64,000 nucleotides of DNA from assembly GCA_963835525.1 (NCBI GenBank), contig CAWIFM010000009.1, positions 558,001 through 622,000 of the forward strand. The letters are read 5' to 3'. Shown in pieces: positions 26,284-34,817 of the stretch. The translations under genes and the position numbers were made by a program. Source of the DNA: DASSUW01 sp963835525. GTDB lineage: Bacteria > Actinomycetota > Thermoleophilia > Solirubrobacterales > Solirubrobacteraceae. How positions within the stretch are numbered: position 1 is the stretch's first letter; each line of letters opens with the position of its first letter. The notes under the pieces were generated by a model. That model was not told the origin of the DNA and did no database searches. It saw only the letters and a program-made list of their open reading frames with translations.

Positions 26284-26989
26284 GCGCGGCGAGGGCGATC
26301 GCCACCGCGGTCATGCCGAGCAGCACGGCGACCTGACCGGCGACGTCGGCGAGCGCGTCGCCGTCGACGGCCACCGCGTCGAGCGCCTCGAACGCGAAGG
26401 TGAGCGGCAGGACGGAGGCGATCGCCTCCAGCCAGCCGGCCATCTGGTCGAGCGGGACGAGCAGGCCGCAGAGCAGGATCTGCGGGAGCACGAAGGCGGG
26501 CATGAACTGGACGGCCTGGAACTCGCTCGAGGCGAAGGCGCTGGCCAGCAGCCCGAGCGAGGAGCCGAGCACGGCGTTGAGCACCGCGAGGGCGATGATC
26601 AGCCAGCTCGAGCCGGCGGCGTCGAGGCCGAGCAGCAGGAACGCCACGGCCGAGGTGACGAGCGCCTGGACGGTGGCCAGCAGCGCGAAGGCGATCCCGT
26701 AGCCGCCCAGCAGGTCGAGCTTGGCCATCGGCATCGTCATCAGCCGCTCGAGCGTGCCGGTGGTCCGCTCCCGCAGCATCGAGATCGATGTGACGAGGAA
26801 CATCGTGATGAACGGGAACATCCCCAGCATCGGGGCGCCCAGGCGGTCGAACTGCAGGTCGCCGAGGAGCTGCTGCAGCAGGAACAGCAGCGCGCTGGGG
26901 ACCACGAGCAGCAGGGCGATCGTGCGGTGGTCGTGGCGGATCTGCGCCAGCACGCGCACCGTCGTCGCGAACGTGATGCGGCCGCTCAT
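26258..26989 (-). CDS. ABC-2 type exporter permease
   Basis: This membrane protein of 243 residues has six predicted hydrophobic segments. It shows the ABC-2 pattern FPFITMFLVTSISMLRERTTGTLERLMTMPM after the second segment and QILLCGLLVPLDQM before the last ones. The ATG at 26989 overlaps the stop of the ATPase gene by 4 nt; the longer upstream frame is a shadow inside the ATPase gene. With the ATPase it would form an exporter for a lipid, drug or small molecule. It converges on and overlaps the E1 beta gene. Confidence 0.85.
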
Positions 26990-27690
26990 CCCTCGACCAG
27001 GCGCAGGAACGCCGACTCCATCTCGTGCTCGCCGGTGCGCTCGCGCAGCTCGTCCGGCGTGGTGTCGGCCACCAGGGCGCCCTCGCGCATGAGCAGCAAC
27101 CGGTCGCAGCGCGCCGCCTCGTCCATCACGTGGCTCGACACGAGCAGCGTCGCGCCCTCGTCGGCGAGCCGGTGGAAGAGCGCCCACAGATCGCGCCGGA
27201 GCACGGGGTCGAGCCCCACGGTCGGCTCGTCGAGGATGAACAGGTCAGGCTCGCCGAGCAGCGCGATCGCCAGCGAGACGCGCGAGCGCTGGCCGCCGGA
27301 CAGCGTCCCCACGAGCTGCCCGCCGGCGCCGGCCAGGTCGACCGCCTCCAGCGCCCGCCCGATCTCCCGCGCCGCCACATCCAGCACAGCGGCGAAGTAG
27401 CGCAGGTTCTCGAGCACGGTCAGGTCCACGTACACCGACGGCGCCTGCGTCACGTACGCCACCCGCCGCCGCAGCGGCGGCGACCCAGCCGCCTCACCGA
27501 GCACGCGCACCTCGCCGGCGGCCACGTTCTGCACGCCCACGATCGAGCGGATCAGCGTCGTCTTCCCACACCCGCTCGGCCCCAGCAGCCCGGTCACCCG
27601 GCCCGCCTCCAGCTTCGCCGACAGCCCGCGCAGCACCGGCCGCCCCCCGCGGTTCACCTCGAGCCCGCCGATCTCCACGGCGTAATTCAT
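26986..27690 (-). CDS. ABC-2 type exporter ATP-binding protein
   Basis: The 234-residue ATPase has Walker A GPSGCGKTT, the Q-loop AYVTQAPSVYVDLTV, signature LSGGQRSRV and Walker B LFILDEPTVGLDP, followed by the switch SSHVMDEA. These are typical of drug/antibiotic exporters. I take the ATG at 27690 because MNYAVEIGGLEV is a usual N-terminus; an in-frame GTG at 27708 would add six residues. The permease follows with a 4-nt overlap. A palindromic repeat region lies immediately upstream. Confidence 0.85.
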   Translation of the reverse strand: MNYAVEIGGLEVNRGGRPVLRGLSAKLEAGRVTGLLGPSGCGKTTLIRSIVGVQNVAAGEVRVLGEAAGSPPLRRRVAYVTQAPSVYVDLTVLENLRYFAAVLDVAAREIGRALEAVDLAGAGGQLVGTLSGGQRSRVSLAIALLGEPDLFILDEPTVGLDPVLRRDLWALFHRLADEGATLLVSSHVMDEAARCDRLLLMREGALVADTTPDELRERTGEHEMESAFLRLVEG

Positions 27691-27720
27691 CCACCGGCGA
27701 ATATACACCGAACCCCAAGG

Positions 27721-27852
27721 GGGGTCAGACCCCTCTGTACTGCCACAGTTGCGATCTGTACTACCACAGAGGGGCCTGGCCCCCTTATTGCCGCCGGGTA
27801 GTAAGGGGGCCAGGCCCCCTTAGGGTGTGGCGGGCCCCCTTAGGGTGTGGCG
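27721..27852. repeat. REP-like palindromic repeat cluster
   Basis: This G+C-rich spacer holds nested repeats. GGGGTCAGACCCC (27721-27733) is a palindrome. CTGTACT(G/A)CCACAG occurs twice (27735-27748, 27756-27769). A perfect 17-bp inverted repeat has arms at 27771-27787 and 27802-27818 around a 14-nt loop. A 20-bp direct repeat GGCCCCCTTAGGGTGTGGCG lies at 27813-27832 and 27833-27852, the second copy running into the end of the next gene. The big hairpin could terminate the peptidase-like gene on the minus strand. Confidence 0.85.
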
Positions 27853-28505
27853 AGGCGGGTGAGGTGGGAGCGCCAGGCGGCTTCGGTGTGGCGGGCCCGG
27901 CGGCGGCCGAAGGCCTGCTCGAGCGCTTGGTCCGGGGCAGTGCGGGCGACGGCGACGGCTGCGCGGTCGCCCTCCTCGCGGGCGACGAGGTCGAAGACGG
28001 TTCCGCCGAGGAGGAGGGCATCGGCGCGGCCGGGCGGGAAGGACGGCGGCGGGCCCTCGTGGAGGCGGCGGGCGACCGCGGGGCGGACGTGGCGGGTCTG
28101 GCCCGAGAGCCACTGGGCGGCGCCCTCGAGGAACCAGGCCGAGCGCATCCAGCGGCTCAGCCGCCGCGGCCCGAGCGGCGGCGGGAAGCCCGGGTGGCGC
28201 GCCGCCAGCGCGCGGCGCGCCAGCAGGGCGGAAGGGGAGAGCATCAACAGCTCGAGCGAGCCCTCCACGTTCGACGCCCGCTGCGCCAGCAGCCGCGGCG
28301 ACAGCACGTGGAGCTCGTGCTCTCCCGCCCAGCCGACCACGTAGCGGCGCGCAGCCGGCGCCGTCAGCCGCCGCTGCACCGGCAGCCACGGCTGCGCCGC
28401 GTCGAGCTGCGCCGGTGACCCGTGCAGCACCACCGCCTGCTCGCCGAGCTCAACCTCGAGCAGCCGCTCGAGCCGCTCGCGCGCGTACTCGAGCTGAGCC
28501 AGCAC
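27840..28505 (-). CDS. Conserved hypothetical protein, peptidase-like
   Basis: The frame gives 221 residues from the GTG at 28505. Recognisable blocks are LTAPAARRYVVGWAG, ELHVLSPRLLAQRASNV and SAWFLEGAAQWLSGQTRHV, reminiscent of peptidase-MA-like actinobacterial proteins, but no complete HExxH motif is present, so catalytic activity is doubtful. The frame stays open upstream to about 28577 and reads ETPSETFVARHDEHDAPDAA, which looks like real protein. The only plausible upstream start there is a non-standard ATC at 28577 behind GGGGG. The true start is therefore uncertain. The last codons lie in a 20-bp direct repeat. Confidence 0.55.
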   Translation of the reverse strand: MLAQLEYARERLERLLEVELGEQAVVLHGSPAQLDAAQPWLPVQRRLTAPAARRYVVGWAGEHELHVLSPRLLAQRASNVEGSLELLMLSPSALLARRALAARHPGFPPPLGPRRLSRWMRSAWFLEGAAQWLSGQTRHVRPAVARRLHEGPPPSFPPGRADALLLGGTVFDLVAREEGDRAAVAVARTAPDQALEQAFGRRRARHTEAAWRSHLTRLATP

Positions 28506-28594
28506 ACGAGCGGCGTCGGGGGCATCGTGCTCGTCGTGGCGCGCGACGAACGTCTCGGACGGGGTCTCTAACCAGATGCCCCCAGCGTGGCACG

Positions 28595-28633
28595 CCGGGG
28601 GCGCCGGCCGCCTCGAGCGGCCGGCGCCCCCGG
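28595..28633 (-). terminator. Strong hairpin terminator after the S15 hydrolase gene
   Basis: A perfect 17-bp stem (28595-28611 with 28617-28633) with a 5-nt loop begins 7 nt after the stop codon of the minus-strand S15 gene. There is no T-run, as is common for high-G+C terminators. Confidence 0.75.
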
Positions 28634-28640
28634 GCCGATG

Positions 28641-31223
28641 TCACGGCTGGGTCGTGGAGAGCGTGAACGTCAGCGTCTTGGCGTAGGCGCCCGTGCGGAG
28701 CGCGTCGTTCGCGCCGATCGACTGCTTGAAGCCGATCGTCACCGAGTCGCTGCTGACCGGGCCCGCGTACGCGAGCAGCTGCGTCGGCGCCGCCGAGCCG
28801 CCGATCGCCGCGTAGTCGCCGCCCACGCCGCCGGCGCTCGAGGCGTTGGCCTGCAGCGCCTGCGGCAGCGCGAACGCGCCGTTGACCATGTGGCCGGTCG
28901 CGGTCGCGCTCGGGTCGGAGACGGTCAGCAGCGCGTCGGCCGCCGTCGAGGTCACCGTCGCCGACATCGTGGTCAGGTAGTCGCGGGGCAGGCCCGGCGT
29001 GAAGGGCGAGAACGGCGCCGCGTTGCCGACCGCCAGGTTCAGCGTCGCGGGCACCTCGCCGTCGACGTCGCCGTCGTCCTCGTCGATGAACGACACGACC
29101 ACATTGAACGTGCCGGTCGACGCGTTCCCGTTGGCGTCAGTGGCGGTGCAGGTGACCACCGTGGTGCCGATCGCGAACATCGAGCCGCTCGGCGGCGTGC
29201 AGTTGACGGTCGGCGACGGGTCCTGGCTGTCGGTGATCAGGGACGGCGGGTAGGCGACGGTCCGCCCGTCGGGGCTCGTCGAGCTGACCGCGAGCATGGT
29301 CTCGTTGAACACGGGCGCCTCGGTGTCGGCCACGAATGCGCCGGAGGCTGCGGCCGCGGTGGCCCCGCCGACGATCGGGAGCTGCATCTTGCTCGTCTTG
29401 GTGTCGAGCGTGACGGTGCGGCCCTGTCCCGTCCCGGCGATCGAGCTGAACTGCGTGTAGTCGGCGATCAGGACCAGCCCGATCTGGTTGCCGGCCTTGA
29501 ACACGTAGTCGTGCGGGAAGGTCGGCCAGCGGAAGCGGTACTTCTGGTCGATCGTGATCGGGGTGGCCGCGCTGGCGAGCAGCGACTCGCGGTTCGAGGT
29601 GTCGAGGATGCCCTTCGTGACGCGCCACACGTTCTGCGTCGACTCGGGCTTGAAGACCTTCGCGTAGCACGCGCTGTCGTTCGCGCTCGACTCGCCCCAG
29701 CAGTCCCGCTCCTCCGGCGTGACGTTGGCGATGCCGTCGCCCGACCGCGAGACCTGGGTGGTCGGGCCGTACTCGACCAACGCCGCGCCGAGGTTGGTCT
29801 GCGTGCCGTTGACCGAAGCCTCGATGTCGATCACCGGCGTGCCGGAGATCCGCAGGTTGGTCTTGAGCCTCGGCGAGAGGAACACACGCCGGCTCGTCTG
29901 CTGACCGAGCGGCGTGTTGATGATCGCGCCCTCGTTGTTGAAGTTGGCGTCCGTCCACGACAGCGAGTCGGTGGCGCCGCCCGAGCCCAGGCCGAACGCG
30001 CCCGCCGAGCCGGGCGCGATGCCCTGGAGGAACACGTCGGTCGGCTCCGAGTCCGGCACCGGCCAGTCCGTCGCGGTCTCGAACACGTCCTTGGCAAGCT
30101 CGACGTCGACCTTCGGCTCGTCCATGATCCCGTTCGCCAGGCCCTGCAGCTCATGGTCGAACCAGCGGTGAAGGGTGTCGACCCACAGGGCACGACGGAA
30201 GTCGAACGGATCCTCGTGACCCGTGCGCGTGATCCACATCTTCCGCGGCACGCCGCGCGCCTTCAGGGCCTCCCACCAGATCGTGCCCTGGTTGAAGCGG
30301 ACGTTGTCGTCCTGCGTGCCGTGGGTGATGAACACCGAGGCGCGCACCTTGTCGACGTCCTTGAGGTGGTCGCGGTCGAGCCAGAACTGGTTGACGTCGC
30401 CGTGCTCGTCGCCGTCCTCGTTGTTCATCTGCGTCCGCGACGCGGCGCAGATCGCGAGCCGGTTCTGGTTGGTGATCTGCGGCTGGAGCGAGCTGCCCGG
30501 GTAGTTGGTGTTGTGGCGGATGCCGCCGGTCCGCGAGTACTCGTACCACTGCGAGATGGCCGAGATCGGCACGATCGTGCTGAGGCCCTCGACGCCGGTG
30601 GCGGCGACGCCGTTGGCCAGCGTGCCGTCGTAGGACTTGCCGATCATCGCCGCCTTGCCGTTGTGCCACGGCGCCGTGACCGGGTTGCCGTCCTTGTCGA
30701 AGCCGGGCCGGCGGCCGTTCAGCCAGTCGATCACGGCCTTCATGCTCTCGATGTCGCCCGGCCCGCCGTGCATCGGGCAGCCGGTCGAGTTGCCGGTGCC
30801 GTTCATCTCCGCGTGGATGAAGGCGTAGCCGCGCGGGACGAAGTAGTTGTCGTAGAAGAGCGGCCAGCGGTCGTTGAGGCCGTCGCCGTCGATGTCGGCG
30901 ATCAGCTGGCCCTCGTTGCCGCGGCCGAGCGTCGTGTAGTACGGGCTGGGGTCGATGATGGCCGGCGCCTTCAGGCCCTCGTTGGTGGCCTTCGGGCGCA
31001 TGAGCTCGATCGCCGTGCGGTCGGGCTGGCCGTCGGAGTCCTGGTCGACGCCGGGCAGCGGGATGAACACGCGCTCGCGGACCGCGTCCACGTAGCCGAA
31101 GGCCGGCGCGGTCTTGCCGTTCTCGACGACGATCGTCGGCGACTGCGCCTGGGCGGTACCGCCCACGCTGAACGCGGCGATCGCGGCCGCGGCGGCGGCA
31201 AGCCTCCTTGCTCCAGCCCTCAT
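28641..31223 (-). CDS. Secreted X-Pro dipeptidyl-peptidase (S15) family hydrolase with HYR domain
   Basis: This secreted protein of 860 residues has a signal peptide (about 1-27, ending AQA-Q). It continues into an S15/CocE-type alpha/beta-hydrolase with nucleophile GKSYDG (Ser197), acid THGTQDD (Asp305/306) and His336 in RTGHEDPF. A PepX-type beta domain follows. A HYR-like module (about 640-725: SPTVNCTPPSGSMFAIGTT, TATDANGNAST) and an acidic linker lead to a C-terminal beta domain. The family includes X-Pro peptidases, cocaine esterase and beta-lactam acylases. The ATG at 31223 follows GGGGGTTGGTA and starts the signal peptide. It is 82 bp downstream of a penicillin-acylase-like gene. Confidence 0.87.
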   Translation of the reverse strand: MRAGARRLAAAAAAIAAFSVGGTAQAQSPTIVVENGKTAPAFGYVDAVRERVFIPLPGVDQDSDGQPDRTAIELMRPKATNEGLKAPAIIDPSPYYTTLGRGNEGQLIADIDGDGLNDRWPLFYDNYFVPRGYAFIHAEMNGTGNSTGCPMHGGPGDIESMKAVIDWLNGRRPGFDKDGNPVTAPWHNGKAAMIGKSYDGTLANGVAATGVEGLSTIVPISAISQWYEYSRTGGIRHNTNYPGSSLQPQITNQNRLAICAASRTQMNNEDGDEHGDVNQFWLDRDHLKDVDKVRASVFITHGTQDDNVRFNQGTIWWEALKARGVPRKMWITRTGHEDPFDFRRALWVDTLHRWFDHELQGLANGIMDEPKVDVELAKDVFETATDWPVPDSEPTDVFLQGIAPGSAGAFGLGSGGATDSLSWTDANFNNEGAIINTPLGQQTSRRVFLSPRLKTNLRISGTPVIDIEASVNGTQTNLGAALVEYGPTTQVSRSGDGIANVTPEERDCWGESSANDSACYAKVFKPESTQNVWRVTKGILDTSNRESLLASAATPITIDQKYRFRWPTFPHDYVFKAGNQIGLVLIADYTQFSSIAGTGQGRTVTLDTKTSKMQLPIVGGATAAAASGAFVADTEAPVFNETMLAVSSTSPDGRTVAYPPSLITDSQDPSPTVNCTPPSGSMFAIGTTVVTCTATDANGNASTGTFNVVVSFIDEDDGDVDGEVPATLNLAVGNAAPFSPFTPGLPRDYLTTMSATVTSTAADALLTVSDPSATATGHMVNGAFALPQALQANASSAGGVGGDYAAIGGSAAPTQLLAYAGPVSSDSVTIGFKQSIGANDALRTGAYAKTLTFTLSTTQP

Positions 31224-31305
31224 TACCAACCCCCGGGACGTAGTTAGATCCAGGACTTTCCCAGACCGTCGGCGGAAGGTCGAGTGGATTCCCCTAAACG
31301 GTCGT

Positions 31306-33963
31306 TCAGCGTGGCAGGCGGCGCTGGATCTCGTTGGCCTGCTGGTAGGTCGGCCGGTTGATCCAGTGGATGAGCGGCTGGGTGGCGCCGCCGACCGGGC
31401 TGAAGCGCACTGCGTCGAAGCACCACTGGTCGCCATTCGGGCACACCTCGTCGCCGCCGTAGAGCTCGCTCGCCGGGACCGCCAGCGCCGCCTGCAGCGA
31501 GCGCCTGAGCGCGCGCCGGCAGCGCTTCAATGACCCGCGCCCGCAGTACTCGCGCGCGTAGCGGCCGCGCACCTTGCGGCCGAGCACGGTCCGCAGGTCC
31601 TTGCGTACGTAGCCGTACCAGCCGTCGTGGTAGGCGGAGCCGCGGTGCCCGCCGCCGGTGTTGGGCTCGTTGTCGATGTCGACGGTCTGCTTGAGCGGGC
31701 CTAGCGCCTTCCCGAGCACGGGGCCGAACTGCGCGTCGATCCAGCGCGGCCACCAGGCGTCCATGATCCGGATCGCCTCCGAGTGGTCGTAGACGCCGTC
31801 GCGGTCGTGGTCGCGCCGCAGCCCGCCGGCGCGCCGCCACGCGCGCAGCGTGGCCACCGCGTCCCCGAGCGCCCCGCGCGGCCGCCCGACGATCCGCAGC
31901 GCGAGCGGCAGCACCGCGTGAGCGCGCAGGTCGGTGGTGCCGGCGAGCTCCATGATGTCGATCGCCTGCGGCAGGGTGATCTTGCGGCGCCCGCGGATCG
32001 CCCGCTTGAGGCGGTCCTCGAGCAGCACCGACCGGTAGGTCGACGAGTACGTGACGCTGTCCGAGGCCCGGTAGCCGCGCGCCTGCTTGTTGTTCCAGTT
32101 GACGAGGTAGCGCTGGTCGATCACGCGCGGGTGGCGCCGGAAGGCGGTGAAGCGCGCCATCCACGCCTCCGGGTCCCAGCCGCGCCACTCGAACCGCGCC
32201 CGCACCGGGAAGTCGTGGCTCACGCGCGCAGCGCGCACGGGGTTCGCGCCCGAGTTGAAGTACGCGATGTGCTCGGCGTCGGCGTAGAACCAGTTGAACG
32301 TGTAGCCGATCTTGCTTGCCGCACGCTGGAAGCTCTGCGGGCTGCGCACGGCGGCGGGGTCGTTGAAGTCCATGAAGCCGGCCGCCGAGTCGACCTCGTG
32401 GAAGTAGGTCGAGCGCAGGCGCGTGAAGGCGACCGGCTTGCCGCGCACGGTCGCGCGCGCGGCCACCAGGCCCATCTTCGTGCGCTCGGCGCGCAGCGTC
32501 TGCTCCCCGGGCGGCGTCTGGTCGGCCGCCGTCGGCGTCCAGCGGTTGGTGCGCTCGAGCACCTCGATCGGCAGGCACGCGCCGCGGAAGCGGTAGTGCA
32601 TCGAGCTCGTGCTCGGCGCCGAGCCGTCCGGCTCGCAGAGGTCGACCGCGAAGGTGTCCACGTTGTCCTGGCCCGCCGAGGTGGCGCTCCACGCGTAGTC
32701 GCGGCCGCGGCCGAGCTGGACGTAGAGGTTGATGCCGACGAACGAGGCGCCGCGCGCGTCGATCCCGGGCAACCCGCCGGACGCGGGAGCGTGCACGTCC
32801 TGCTCCATCAGGATCTGCGGGTTGTAGTAGCCGACCTGCGGGCCGGCGACGAACAGCGGGTGGCCGCTCGCCGACTCGCGCGCCGAGACGAGCAGGGCGT
32901 TCGAGGTCGACAGCGGCAGGAGGCTGCGGCCGGTCGCGCGGGCGGTCATCCGCAGCGAGCCGGGGTCGGGGCGCGCGACGCCGCGCTGCCGGCGCGCCCG
33001 CACCTGGTAGGGGAACCGCCGCCGCAGCACGGTGACCGGCGCGGCCGGGTCCTCGGCGGCGCGGAAGTCGCGGAACACGCGCGCGCCCGCGCGCCGCCCG
33101 AAGCGCCGCTCGAGCACGGTCGCCACCTCCGACCACGCGAGCTCGTTGCCGCCGCCGCGGCCGAAGATGCCGCCGACCAGCGAGGCGGTGGCGATCACGT
33201 CGGCGCGCTTCCAGGCGTCAGGCCCCTGCGGGCGCCCGATCGCGGCGTACTCGCCCGGCAGCTTGGTCGGGTCGAGCTTCGCCTCGGCGATGTACTGGTT
33301 GATGCCGGCGATGTAGTTGTCGACGTCGCGGCGGATGATCGCCCCCTGGGCGGTCGCTGCCAGCTGCTCGGCCTGCCGCTCGAGGTCGGCCTCCGTGTAC
33401 GGCGCCACCTCCCACTGCTCGGCGTCCATCGCGGCGTTGGCGCCGCCCGCGAAGCTCGAGAGCTGCCCGCGCCCGGCGTGGCGCAGCGCGTCCATGAAGA
33501 ACAGGCGGTCCTCGGCGCCCGCGTAGCCGAGGCCGAACATCGCGCCGTCGCGCGTCGTGCCGTAGACGTGCGGGACGCCGAAGGCGCGGTCGCGCACGAT
33601 CGTCACGTCCGAGCGCGGCGAGTACGTGCGCTCGGCCTCGCCGGGCGGCACGCCGAAGCTCGAGTCCTTGAAGTAGCTCGGGATCTGCTCCGCGGTCAGC
33701 CCCGGCGTCGCGTACACGAGGTCCCGGTACATCGGGAGCTGGTCGCAGCAGTGCGGGACCGTCTGGCCGGTGGCCAGGAAGGCGGCCATCTCGACGGCGT
33801 TGTAGTGGCCGCGCGAGCCCGGCGGCAGGATGTCGCGGAAGCCGCCGCCGTCATTGGCTTGGTAGGCGTCCGGCGCCGGTCCGGGCTGCGGGAGGATCTG
33901 CGCGCTCGCGGGCGCAGCCGTGACGGCCATCAGCGAGGCGAGCAACACCAGAATCCGGAGCAC
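31306..33963 (-). CDS. Secreted penicillin acylase family (Ntn hydrolase) protein
   Basis: This 885-residue precursor has a signal peptide (1-22, ending ASA-Q). The alpha-chain-like part (RDRAFGVPHVYGTTRDGAMF, GYAGAEDRLFFMDALRH) precedes a spacer and the candidate autocatalytic cleavage site LSTSNA, with Ser354 as N-terminal nucleophile of the beta chain. The beta chain contains VNWNNKQARGYRASD, the family NWNNKPA-like block. Relatives cleave penicillins or N-acyl-homoserine lactones, or act on other amides; the substrate is not predictable. The C-terminus is basic. It may share a transcript with the S15 hydrolase downstream. Confidence 0.87.
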   Translation of the reverse strand: MLRILVLLASLMAVTAAPASAQILPQPGPAPDAYQANDGGGFRDILPPGSRGHYNAVEMAAFLATGQTVPHCCDQLPMYRDLVYATPGLTAEQIPSYFKDSSFGVPPGEAERTYSPRSDVTIVRDRAFGVPHVYGTTRDGAMFGLGYAGAEDRLFFMDALRHAGRGQLSSFAGGANAAMDAEQWEVAPYTEADLERQAEQLAATAQGAIIRRDVDNYIAGINQYIAEAKLDPTKLPGEYAAIGRPQGPDAWKRADVIATASLVGGIFGRGGGNELAWSEVATVLERRFGRRAGARVFRDFRAAEDPAAPVTVLRRRFPYQVRARRQRGVARPDPGSLRMTARATGRSLLPLSTSNALLVSARESASGHPLFVAGPQVGYYNPQILMEQDVHAPASGGLPGIDARGASFVGINLYVQLGRGRDYAWSATSAGQDNVDTFAVDLCEPDGSAPSTSSMHYRFRGACLPIEVLERTNRWTPTAADQTPPGEQTLRAERTKMGLVAARATVRGKPVAFTRLRSTYFHEVDSAAGFMDFNDPAAVRSPQSFQRAASKIGYTFNWFYADAEHIAYFNSGANPVRAARVSHDFPVRARFEWRGWDPEAWMARFTAFRRHPRVIDQRYLVNWNNKQARGYRASDSVTYSSTYRSVLLEDRLKRAIRGRRKITLPQAIDIMELAGTTDLRAHAVLPLALRIVGRPRGALGDAVATLRAWRRAGGLRRDHDRDGVYDHSEAIRIMDAWWPRWIDAQFGPVLGKALGPLKQTVDIDNEPNTGGGHRGSAYHDGWYGYVRKDLRTVLGRKVRGRYAREYCGRGSLKRCRRALRRSLQAALAVPASELYGGDEVCPNGDQWCFDAVRFSPVGGATQPLIHWINRPTYQQANEIQRRLPR

Positions 33964-34003
33964 AGCCCCGGGTCTCTACCCCCGTACGTCAGCGTTTAGT
34001 CGA

Positions 34004-34636
34004 TCAGGCGTACGCGAGCGCGCCGTCGGCGTGCACGATGGAGGCGATTTCCTCGGAGGCCCGCTCGAACTCCTCGTCGGAGAGCACCGGCGTCCCCTCG
34101 AACGGGAGATCGCGCGTGATCTCCAGCCAGGAGCGGCAGCCGCCGTAGTCGTCGCGCACGCGGACCGTGACCGGCCGCGGGATGCGATACGTGCGCAGCA
34201 GCAGCACGTGCAGCGGGTGGCGGCGCTTCCACGCCAGGCGCTTCTCGGCGTAGTCGGGCGTCCATACGTAGAAGGGCGACAGCCCGTCCACGACGCGGCG
34301 GTCGGTCACCGTCCAGGCGCCGGCCACCTCGGCCCAGGCCCGGATCCGCACGCGGTCGGGCTGCTGGATCGCGCCCTCGCGCAGCACGGCGTGGGCGGGA
34401 GGCTCGCCGTCCGCCCACACGCCCTCTTCAAGCGCCCGCCGCAGCTCGGGCCGATGCGACTCGCGGACCAGGTCACCGCGCTGGTGGTCGAACGTCGGAT
34501 ACAGGAAGAAGCGGTCGTGCTCGAGCGCGAAGTGCTTCTCCGGCTCGCGAATGCCGCCTTTGCGGAGCGTCACGAGCTGCTCGCCCTCGGCGAGCGCGCG
34601 CACGGTGACAGCCCATTCCTTGAATGCGATTGGCAT
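34004..34636 (-). CDS. DUF1802 family protein
   Basis: This is a 210-residue cytoplasmic protein matching the DUF1802 pattern: an N-terminal KEWAVTVRALAEGEQLVTLRKGGI, then HDRFFLYPTFDHQ, and a later RRVVDGLSPFYVWT ... AWKRRHPLHVLLLRTY. The family is widespread but uncharacterised. The ATG at 34636 lies 181 bp from the next upstream gene, and a promoter is visible in that gap. It converges with nothing and ends 40 bp upstream of the acylase gene. Confidence 0.75.
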   Translation of the reverse strand: MPIAFKEWAVTVRALAEGEQLVTLRKGGIREPEKHFALEHDRFFLYPTFDHQRGDLVRESHRPELRRALEEGVWADGEPPAHAVLREGAIQQPDRVRIRAWAEVAGAWTVTDRRVVDGLSPFYVWTPDYAEKRLAWKRRHPLHVLLLRTYRIPRPVTVRVRDDYGGCRSWLEITRDLPFEGTPVLSDEEFERASEEIASIVHADGALAYA

Positions 34637-34673
34637 AGGGAAGGTGGATGGAGAGGTGAATGAGGATGCGGCT

Positions 34674-34775
34674 TCGCCTATCTAGGCGACCCACCGCACC
34701 CTGCCCTGTAACCGCCACCGTATAAACCCCCGGCGACGGCGTCACATACTATGCACAAAGTGCCGAAATCGCCAA
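34674..34775 (-). promoter_or_regulatory. A+T-rich promoter region of the DUF1802 gene with a 16-bp palindrome
   Basis: On the minus strand TTGGCG (34770-34775) and TAGTAT (34746-34751) are separated by 18 bp. Downstream, in the leader, TCGCCTATCTAGGCGA (34674-34689) is a perfect 16-bp palindrome that could be an operator or a leader hairpin. The region is markedly richer in A+T than its surroundings. Confidence 0.5.
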
Positions 34776-34817
34776 ATCTCCCTGCAAATTCCACTCATGC
34801 TGGAGAAGTGACGACGT

